In this document: positions 57,858-64,000 of the stretch, piece by piece
Layout: each line of letters begins with the position of its first letter
How positions within the stretch are numbered: position 1 is the stretch's first letter
From: Polaribacter tangerinus
GTDB taxonomy: Bacteria > Bacteroidota > Bacteroidia > Flavobacteriales > Flavobacteriaceae
Assembly (NCBI RefSeq): GCF_038024095.1
Contig: NZ_CP150668.1
Span: forward strand, 1,984,001 to 2,048,000
Direction: 5' to 3'
DNA length: 64,000 nt
The notes under the pieces: model-generated
Database searches by the model: none
Told to the model about the DNA's origin: nothing
What the model saw: the letters and a program-made list of their open reading frames with translations, nothing else
Position numbers and translations under genes: made by a program

Positions 57858-59624
57858 ATGAAAACAAAAATATCAATCATAATATCATTTTGTGTGCTAT
57901 TTTTCTTAGCATGTACCAATGATAACATCGACCCAATAACAGCCGTAAGTCCTAATGCAGACGAAACAGCCCCTGTTGTTAAAATTATATTTCCTGCAGA
58001 TGGTTTTAAACTAAAGGTAAATGAAAAAGTAGTGCCAATAGATATAAAGTTTGAAGTAACAGACGATATTGAAGTAGGGAATATTGCAGTAAAAGTGAAC
58101 AATACACAAATTGGTACTTTTTCTAACTTTAAAGATTATAGAAAAGTAATAGATGAAATTACTTTTGATAACGTTACCACGGGTGTTCATGTAGTAGAAG
58201 TGGTAGCAACAGATTTAGATGGTAAAACAACAACTTCTTCTGTTACTTTCGAAAAAGAACCACCATATGTACCATTATTTCCAAACGAAGTTGCTTTTTG
58301 GGCTTTTGATGGAGATTATACAGAATTAATATCAGTAACTCCAACACCACAAATAGGAACACCTGGTTTTGCAGGTGAAGCAGTTGTAGGTACCAATGCT
58401 TATGCAGGTGCAGAAAATTCATACCTTTCTTTTCCAACATCTAATTTAAGTTTAGGAAGTGAGTTTAGTGCCTCTTTTTGGTATAAAGTTAATGCAACAC
58501 CAGACAGAGCAGGCTTATTAGTAGTAGGTCCTGTTGATGAAGGTAAAGCTGATGATAGTCAAAATAATAGGAAAAACGGATTTAGACTGTTTAGAGAAAA
58601 TGCAGGAGGAAAACAACGAATTAAGTTAAACGTAGGTAATGGTACAAGAGACACTTGGGTAGATGGAGGTGCTGCTGCAGATATAGATCCTAATTCAAAT
58701 GATTGGGTACATATTTCTTTTACAATTTCTGCTACCGAAGCAAATGTGTATATTAACGGTAACTTAGCGAAACAATCAACACTAACAGGTGGTGTAGATT
58801 GGACAGGTTGTGATATTTTATCAATTATGTCTGGTGAGCCAAGATTTAATGGGTGGAATCATAAGTATGACGGAAGTTATATGGATGATTTAAGGATATT
58901 TAATAAAGCATTAACTCGCGCTGAAGTCCAAAACATTATAGGTGTAACAAATCCTTATAAACCAGCAGATGGAGAGACATTATACATGCCTTTCAACGAT
59001 AATTATTCAAATATTGTTACTGGTGCATTAGCAACTGAAGTAGGTACACCTACTTTTGCAGGTGAAGCAAAAAAAGGAAGTAATGCGTATGCAGGTGCTG
59101 TTGGGTCTTATTTAACAATGCCAACAGATGGCTTGCAAGGAGAGTCTTTTACAGCAACAATGTGGCATAAACTAAATGCAACCCCAGATAGAGCAGGAGT
59201 TTTAGTGATGGGGCCAGTAGACGATGGTAAAGCTGCAGATAAGCAAAACAATAGAAAATTTGGATTTAGGTTTTTCCGTGAAAATGCTGGAGGAAATCAA
59301 CGTTTTAAACTTAATGTCGGAAACGGTACGGCAGATACTTGGGTAGATGGAGGTACTGCAGCAGATGTAGATCCTACCGCAAATGAATGGGTACACCTTG
59401 CCTTTACAATTTCGCCAACAAAAGCTATTGTATATATCAACGGAGAAATTGTTAAAGAAAGTGATATAACAGGTGTCGATTTTACAGGCTGTGATATTTT
59501 ATCAATTATGTCTGGTTCTCCTCGTTTTAATGGTTGGAATCATAATGAAGACCTGAGCTTTTTAGACGAATTACATTTGTTTAATAAAGCCTTAACCCAA
59601 CAAGAAATAAAAGACATCATGTAG
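57858..59624 (+). CDS. Surface lipoprotein with tandem LamG domains
   Basis: 588 residues. Lipobox FFLAC (Cys19), then a ~100-residue Ig-like (cadherin/FN3-type) domain (KIIFPADGFKLKVNEKVVPI ... VEVVATDLDGKT), then two LamG/concanavalin-like domains at about 140-360 and 370-588. The two are strongly alike: each has a FAGEA-NAYAGA start, RAGxLVxGPVDxGKA, a long FRENAGG-Q-KLNVGNGT stretch and CDILSIMSG-PRFNGWNH. This points to a recent internal duplication. Position after susD suggests a surface glycan-binding protein (SGBP), with two binding modules for the polymer. No catalytic residues are evident. Confidence 0.82.
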   Translation: MKTKISIIISFCVLFFLACTNDNIDPITAVSPNADETAPVVKIIFPADGFKLKVNEKVVPIDIKFEVTDDIEVGNIAVKVNNTQIGTFSNFKDYRKVIDEITFDNVTTGVHVVEVVATDLDGKTTTSSVTFEKEPPYVPLFPNEVAFWAFDGDYTELISVTPTPQIGTPGFAGEAVVGTNAYAGAENSYLSFPTSNLSLGSEFSASFWYKVNATPDRAGLLVVGPVDEGKADDSQNNRKNGFRLFRENAGGKQRIKLNVGNGTRDTWVDGGAAADIDPNSNDWVHISFTISATEANVYINGNLAKQSTLTGGVDWTGCDILSIMSGEPRFNGWNHKYDGSYMDDLRIFNKALTRAEVQNIIGVTNPYKPADGETLYMPFNDNYSNIVTGALATEVGTPTFAGEAKKGSNAYAGAVGSYLTMPTDGLQGESFTATMWHKLNATPDRAGVLVMGPVDDGKAADKQNNRKFGFRFFRENAGGNQRFKLNVGNGTADTWVDGGTAADVDPTANEWVHLAFTISPTKAIVYINGEIVKESDITGVDFTGCDILSIMSGSPRFNGWNHNEDLSFLDELHLFNKALTQQEIKDIM

Positions 59625-59677
59625 TTGTGTATAACAACATACGTTTATTTTTCATGTTTAATTTTTTTTATTAATGA

Positions 59678-59711
59678 GTTTAAGCTGTATTTGAAAAAAT
59701 ACAGCTTAAAC
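59678..59711 (+). other. Perfect 15-bp hairpin with GAAA loop inside the PUL
   Basis: GTTTAAGCTGTATTT and its exact complement enclose the tetraloop GAAA, 53 bp after the LamG stop codon. No T-run follows on the plus strand, so it is more likely an mRNA-stabilising or processing element, or a partial terminator separating susCD-LamG from the enzyme genes. Confidence 0.6.
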
Positions 59712-59827
59712 AAATAAATACATCTCTAATGCATTTTTACATTTAAAAAGGTGCAATTACATCACTTTAATTTTATAAAATGTATAGATATTTCTTCAAC
59801 AAAAAAATATAAACTAAAACAATATTT

Positions 59828-61195
59828 ATGGCAAAGTATTTTACAGTTATATCGTTATTTTTAGTGTTATTCCTTGGGTGTTCAAGTAATGGTCCTGGGT
59901 ATCAAGAACCATATATACCGCCTACTGACGATCCTGTAGTAGAAAAACTATCTGATAATGAAATGTTGGATTTAGTTCAAAGGGAAACTTTTAAATATTT
60001 TTGGGATTTTGCAAATTCAGATTCTGGTGCTGCAAAAGAAAGATACCACCCTAACGATCCTAACTTAAATAGTAATGTAGTTACTTCTGGTGGTACAGGT
60101 TTTGGTTTGATGAGTATAATTGTTGCCATAGAAAGGGGCTTTGTTACCAGAAATGAAGGAGTAGAAAGATTACAAAAAATTGTCAATTTTTTAGAGAATG
60201 CAGATCGATTTCACGGAGCTTGGTCTCATTGGATAAATGGTAGTGATGGTAAAGCAATTCCTTTTAGTTCAAAAGATGATGGAGGCGATTTAGTAGAAAC
60301 AGCTTTTTTAGCACAAGGATTAATTTGTGTTAAAGAATATTTAAAAAATGGCTCGGTATTAGAAAAGGAGATAGCTACTAAAGCAGATGCGCTTTGGAAA
60401 GGAGTAGAGTGGTCTTGGTATACTCAAAATAAAGAGGCACTTTATTGGCATTGGAGTCCGAACTTTGGTTTTGATATTAATTTAAAACTCACCGGTTATA
60501 ACGAAGTTATGATAACCTATGTTTTAGGTGCAGCTTCACCAGACTTTGCTATTTCTAAAGAGGTTTATGAAACTGGTTGGGCAAGTAATGGTGCCATAAA
60601 AAATACAGCAACTAAATACGGATTACCCTTAGTTCTTAGACACTCTGGAGGATCTAATTTCGGTGGCCCATTATTTTTTAGTCACTATTCTTTTTTAGGA
60701 TTAGATCCAAGAAATTTAACAGATCAATATGGCAGTTATTGGGATACTGCAGTAAATCACTCTAAAATCAATCGTCAGTATTGTATTGATAATCCAAAAA
60801 ACTATCTTGGTTACGGAGAAGATTTGTGGGGTTTAACAGCTAGTTATTCGAGAAATCCTGATGGTTCCAGAGGTTATTCAGCACACAGTCCTTCAAATGA
60901 CAAAGGAGTAATTTCTCCTACAGCAGCCATAAGTTCTACGCCCTTTACACCGTCGGAATCATTAAAAGTAATGCATTATTTATATCAGAAGAAAGACAAA
61001 GTACTAGGTCCTGCAGGTTTTTACGATGCATTAAGTCCACATTATAACTTTTGGGTAACAAACACATACTTAGCCATAGATCAAGGGCCGCAAATTGTGA
61101 TGATAGAAAATTACAGAACTGGGTTGTTGTGGAATTTATTCATGCAAAATACCGATGTTAAAAGAGGTTTAGATAAGTTGGGTTTTAACTATTAA
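59828..61195 (+). CDS. GH144-type endo-beta-1,2-glucanase (glucoamylase-like domain), lipoprotein
   Basis: 455 residues. Lipobox VLFLGC (Cys18), a Pro-rich spacer (EPYIPPTDDP), then an alpha/alpha barrel with the hallmark phrases ETFKYFWDFANSDSGAAKER, TGFGLMSIIVAIERGF, WSHWINGSDG, KDDGGDLVETAFLAQGL, YWHWSPNFGF, GYNEVMITYVLGA, LFFSHYSFLGLDPRN and GYGEDLWGLTASYS. This is the 'glucoamylase' Cgx_N-type family now classed as GH144. Characterised members cut beta-1,2-glucan to sophoro-oligosaccharides. It is the depolymerase of the locus. A GH162 enzyme would differ in sequence, and GH144 fits better. Confidence 0.85.
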   Translation: MAKYFTVISLFLVLFLGCSSNGPGYQEPYIPPTDDPVVEKLSDNEMLDLVQRETFKYFWDFANSDSGAAKERYHPNDPNLNSNVVTSGGTGFGLMSIIVAIERGFVTRNEGVERLQKIVNFLENADRFHGAWSHWINGSDGKAIPFSSKDDGGDLVETAFLAQGLICVKEYLKNGSVLEKEIATKADALWKGVEWSWYTQNKEALYWHWSPNFGFDINLKLTGYNEVMITYVLGAASPDFAISKEVYETGWASNGAIKNTATKYGLPLVLRHSGGSNFGGPLFFSHYSFLGLDPRNLTDQYGSYWDTAVNHSKINRQYCIDNPKNYLGYGEDLWGLTASYSRNPDGSRGYSAHSPSNDKGVISPTAAISSTPFTPSESLKVMHYLYQKKDKVLGPAGFYDALSPHYNFWVTNTYLAIDQGPQIVMIENYRTGLLWNLFMQNTDVKRGLDKLGFNY

Positions 61196-61205
61196 ACTTT
61201 TAAAA

Positions 61206-62006
61206 ATGCAAAAAAATAGTAGTAAACTATTAATGATATTCTTTTTTGTTTGCACCTCTCACTTTGTTTTAGGACAGCATTCAAATTTTTATGAGGCGAA
61301 AATTAAAGTTTCTAAAAATGATACTTTAAGATATCGAATTATGATGCCTGTAAACTTTGATTCATCAAAGAAATATCCATTAGTATTATTCATGCATGGA
61401 GCAGGAGAAAGAGGTAATGACAATAAAAGACAGTTGGTACATGGAAGTAGTTTGTTTGCAAGTGAAATGGTTAGAGACTGGTATTCTTCTATTGTAATTT
61501 TTCCTCAATGTCCTAAAAACTCATATTGGTCTAATGCAGTTGTAAACAGAGATAAAAGACCAATTGGTTTAGACTTTCCTTTAGACAAAGCTCCTACAAA
61601 ACCATTACAACTTGTAATTGAGTTATTAGAAGAATATCTCCAAAAACCTTTTGTTAATACCTATCAAATTTATGTGGGTGGTTTGTCTATGGGCGGAATG
61701 GGAACTTTTGAAATTGTGTATAGAAAACCAACCATTTTTGCTGCTGCTTTTGCTATATGTGGTGCAGGAAACCCTTTGGCTACAGAAAAATTTGCAAAAA
61801 AGGTGCCTTTTTGGATTTTTCATGGTGCTAAAGATGATGTAGTAAGTCCTGAGGAATCTATAAAAATGGTGAGCGGGATTATAAAAAATGGTGGAAATCC
61901 AAATTTCACATTATTTGCAAATGCCAACCATAATAGTTGGGATGCTGCTTTTGCAGAACCAAAGTTATTACCATGGCTATTTTCTAACATAAAAAAAACA
62001 AACTAA
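61206..62006 (+). CDS. Secreted alpha/beta hydrolase (esterase/phospholipase-like)
   Basis: 266 residues. Signal peptide (about 1-23, VLGQ). The catalytic triad is visible: Ser in GGLSMGGMGTF, Asp in FHGAKDDVVSP and His in FANANHNSWDAAF. The oxyanion HG is in LVLFMHGAGERGND. Proteins of this type in PULs are carbohydrate esterases that remove acyl groups; the family is dienelactone-hydrolase/phospholipase-like. Native cyclic beta-1,2-glucans can carry succinyl or phosphoglycerol groups, so removal of such decorations is an attractive inference but unproven. It lies 10 bp after the GH144 gene. Confidence 0.8.
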   Translation: MQKNSSKLLMIFFFVCTSHFVLGQHSNFYEAKIKVSKNDTLRYRIMMPVNFDSSKKYPLVLFMHGAGERGNDNKRQLVHGSSLFASEMVRDWYSSIVIFPQCPKNSYWSNAVVNRDKRPIGLDFPLDKAPTKPLQLVIELLEEYLQKPFVNTYQIYVGGLSMGGMGTFEIVYRKPTIFAAAFAICGAGNPLATEKFAKKVPFWIFHGAKDDVVSPEESIKMVSGIIKNGGNPNFTLFANANHNSWDAAFAEPKLLPWLFSNIKKTN

Positions 62007-62030
62007 GTACCAATTAGTCAACTTTACACT

Positions 62031-64000
62031 ATGAAACAATTTAAATTTAACGTTCTATTTTTATCATTTTTCCTTTTTTTATTTTTTGCATGTAATGTAA
62101 AAGAAAAGTCTGTAAACACTAAAAATCCTTTCAAGCACAAAGTAGATTCTTTATTGTCTTTAATGACTATAGAAGAAAAGCTGGGTCAGTTAAATTTACC
62201 GTCTTCGGGAGATATCACAACAGGCTCCTCTAAAAGTTCTAATGTAGCCAAGAATATTGAAGAAGGAAAAGTTGGAGGTTTGTTTAATATTAAGTCTGCA
62301 GAAAAAATTAGAGAAGTTCAAAGAATAGCCGTAGAAAAGAGCAGACTAAAAATACCATTAATTTTTGCAATGGATGTAATTCATGGATATCAGACTACAT
62401 TTCCAATACCGCTAGGCCTTTCTTCCTCTTGGGATTTAGATTTGATTGAAAAAACAGCAAGAGTAGCAGCTCAAGAAGCCTCTGCAGATGGTATAAGTTG
62501 GACTTTTTCTCCTATGGTAGATATTTCTAGAGACCCAAGATGGGGTAGAGTTTCTGAAGGTTCTGGAGAAGATGCTTTTTTAGGAAGTAGAATTGCAGAA
62601 GCAATGGTGAGAGGATATCAGGGAGATGATTTATCTAAGAATAATACCCTACTAGCCTGTGTAAAGCATTTTGCTCTTTATGGCGCTCCTGAAGCTGGGA
62701 GAGATTATAATACTGTAGATATGAGCCGTGTGAGAATGTACAATGAATATTTACCTCCTTACAAAGCAGCTGTAGATGCTGGTGTTGGAACTGTAATGGC
62801 AGCATTTAATGAAATTGATGGGATACCAGCAACCGGAAATAAATGGCTTTTAACAGAGTTGTTGAGAGAAAAATGGGGATTTAACGGTTTTGTTGTAACC
62901 GATTATACAGGTATAGAAGAAATGATATATCATGGTGTTGGTAATATGCAAGAAGTTTCGGCACAAGCATTAAAAGCTGGTTCTGAAATGGATATGGTTT
63001 CTGGAGGTTTTCTAAATACACTAAAAAAATCTTTAGATGAAAATAAAATATCAATGTCTGAAATAGACAACGCTGTTGCTAAAATTTTAACAGCAAAATA
63101 TCAGTTAGGCTTATTCGAAGATCCTTATAGGTACTGCGATTTAGACAGAGCTAAAAACGAAGTTTATACTACAGAAAACAGAAATTTTGCAAGAAAAGCT
63201 TCTGCAGAATCAATGGTATTATTAAAAAATGATAATAATGTTTTACCACTAAAAAAATCGGGAACAATTGCATTAATTGGTCCATTAGCTAACAATGCTG
63301 TAAATATGGCAGGGACTTGGAGTGTTGCCACAGTTCAAAAAAATTCTATACCTCTCCTAGAAGGGCTTCAAAAAGTCGCTGGTAAAAATGTAAAAATTTT
63401 ACATGCTAAAGGGAGTAATGTAGAGTACGACTTAGATTTAGAAAAAAGAATTACCATGTTTGGTAAAACTATTCCTAGAGACCAAAGAACAGATGCTCAA
63501 TTACTAAATGAAGCGGTTAAAATTGCTAATAAATCGGATGTTATTGTTGCAGCTTTAGGAGAATCAGCCGAAAGAAGCGGTGAAAGCAGTAGTATTACCA
63601 ATTTACAAATACCCCAAGTTCAAAAAGATTTACTTACAGCATTATTAAAAACAGGTAAACCAGTTGTTTTAGTTCTTTTTACAGGTAGACCACTAGCTAT
63701 AGTTGAAGAAGATAAAAACGTTCCAGCTATTTTAAATGCTTGGTTTCCTGGCAGTGAAGCTGGTTTAGCTATTGCAGATGTTTTATTTGGAGATGTAAAT
63801 CCTTCAGGGAAACTTACTGCTACATTTCCGATGAACGTTGGTCAGGTTCCAATTTTTTACAATCATAAAAATACAGGAAGGCCTATTGGAAATAAACAAG
63901 GAAAATTTGAAAAATTTAAAAGTAATTATTTAGATGTTCGAAACGAACCTTTATATCCTTTTGGGTATGGCTTAAGTTATACCAATTTTACCTACAATAA
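62031..64000 (+). CDS. GH3 beta-glucosidase, lipoprotein (3' end outside window)
   Basis: ATG at 62031 opens a frame still open at the window end (656 codons). Lipobox FLFFAC near residue 20. The TIM barrel has FAMDVIHGYQTTFPIPLG, SPMVDISRDPRWGRVSEG, CVKHFALYGAPEAGRDYN (the KHF motif) and the nucleophile Asp291 in GFVVTDYTGIEEM. The second domain follows (RKASAESMVLLKNDNNVLPL, then VIVAALGESAERSGESSS with the acid/base region), then the PYPFGYGLSYT-like end of the FnIII linker. Partner GH3 enzymes in beta-1,2-glucan loci act on sophoro-oligosaccharides and release glucose. 24 bp after the esterase gene. Confidence 0.9.
   Translation, partial: MKQFKFNVLFLSFFLFLFFACNVKEKSVNTKNPFKHKVDSLLSLMTIEEKLGQLNLPSSGDITTGSSKSSNVAKNIEEGKVGGLFNIKSAEKIREVQRIAVEKSRLKIPLIFAMDVIHGYQTTFPIPLGLSSSWDLDLIEKTARVAAQEASADGISWTFSPMVDISRDPRWGRVSEGSGEDAFLGSRIAEAMVRGYQGDDLSKNNTLLACVKHFALYGAPEAGRDYNTVDMSRVRMYNEYLPPYKAAVDAGVGTVMAAFNEIDGIPATGNKWLLTELLREKWGFNGFVVTDYTGIEEMIYHGVGNMQEVSAQALKAGSEMDMVSGGFLNTLKKSLDENKISMSEIDNAVAKILTAKYQLGLFEDPYRYCDLDRAKNEVYTTENRNFARKASAESMVLLKNDNNVLPLKKSGTIALIGPLANNAVNMAGTWSVATVQKNSIPLLEGLQKVAGKNVKILHAKGSNVEYDLDLEKRITMFGKTIPRDQRTDAQLLNEAVKIANKSDVIVAALGESAERSGESSSITNLQIPQVQKDLLTALLKTGKPVVLVLFTGRPLAIVEEDKNVPAILNAWFPGSEAGLAIADVLFGDVNPSGKLTATFPMNVGQVPIFYNHKNTGRPIGNKQGKFEKFKSNYLDVRNEPLYPFGYGLSYTNFTYN

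Overview
The window looks like a chromosomal segment of a marine-type Flavobacteriaceae bacterium (Bacteroidota, Polaribacter/Tenacibaculum-like). I infer this from the very AT-rich DNA, SusC/SusD proteins, several C-terminal type IX secretion (T9SS) sorting domains, many short lipoprotein signals, TAnnTTTG promoter boxes, and gene pairings such as folP next to cdaA. No complete tRNA, rRNA or CRISPR array was seen.

Layout. (1) 1-10 kb: an accessory carbohydrate block. It holds the 3' end of a GH16 glycanase, a T9SS-exported protein with an unassigned N-terminal domain, a GH2 beta-galactosidase-like lipoprotein, an S1 sulfatase, and on the other strand a huge BNR/sortilin-like T9SS protein followed by a two-FN3 lipoprotein. 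GH16+GH2+sulfatase suggests a sulfated galactan or similar substrate. (2) 10-20.3 kb: a decaying, mobile-element-rich region. It contains an IS6-family remnant; a T9SS pseudogene split by an IS982 element with perfect 7-bp target duplications and a transposase that itself carries a nonsense codon; a T9SS protein paralogous to the one at 0.5 kb, followed by a tiny exported-peptide gene; a frameshifted and truncated mpl; a tyrosine integrase next to a 16-nt tRNA-Asp-like 3' end; orphan small genes; structured intergenic repeats; and a dinD broken by one stop codon. (3) 20.4-50.1 kb: compact housekeeping DNA. Genes include yfcE, truA, an MsbA-like exporter, cdaA-folP-LOG, a DoxX-type protein, crcB, ilvE, mnmD, GT2, ruvC, hemW, corA, a formyl-THF cyclo-ligase, adenine deaminase, phnA, a cyclophilin and three peptidases (M1, S9, M20). 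(4) 50.3 kb to the end: a polysaccharide utilisation locus (PUL).

The PUL is arranged as a membrane-anchored propeller/HTH regulator, a 220-bp control region with four TACGTCA heptamers, susC, susD, a lipoprotein with two tandem LamG domains, a GH144-type endo-beta-1,2-glucanase, an alpha/beta hydrolase and a GH3 beta-glucosidase (cut by the window end). GH144+GH3+SusCD is the known toolkit for beta-1,2-glucan: surface binding and cleavage, SusCD import, then trimming to glucose. The LamG lipoprotein and the esterase-like protein are additions that I cannot assign to a known step.

All functions are inferred from the sequence alone. Hand-counted short-site coordinates may be off by about a base.
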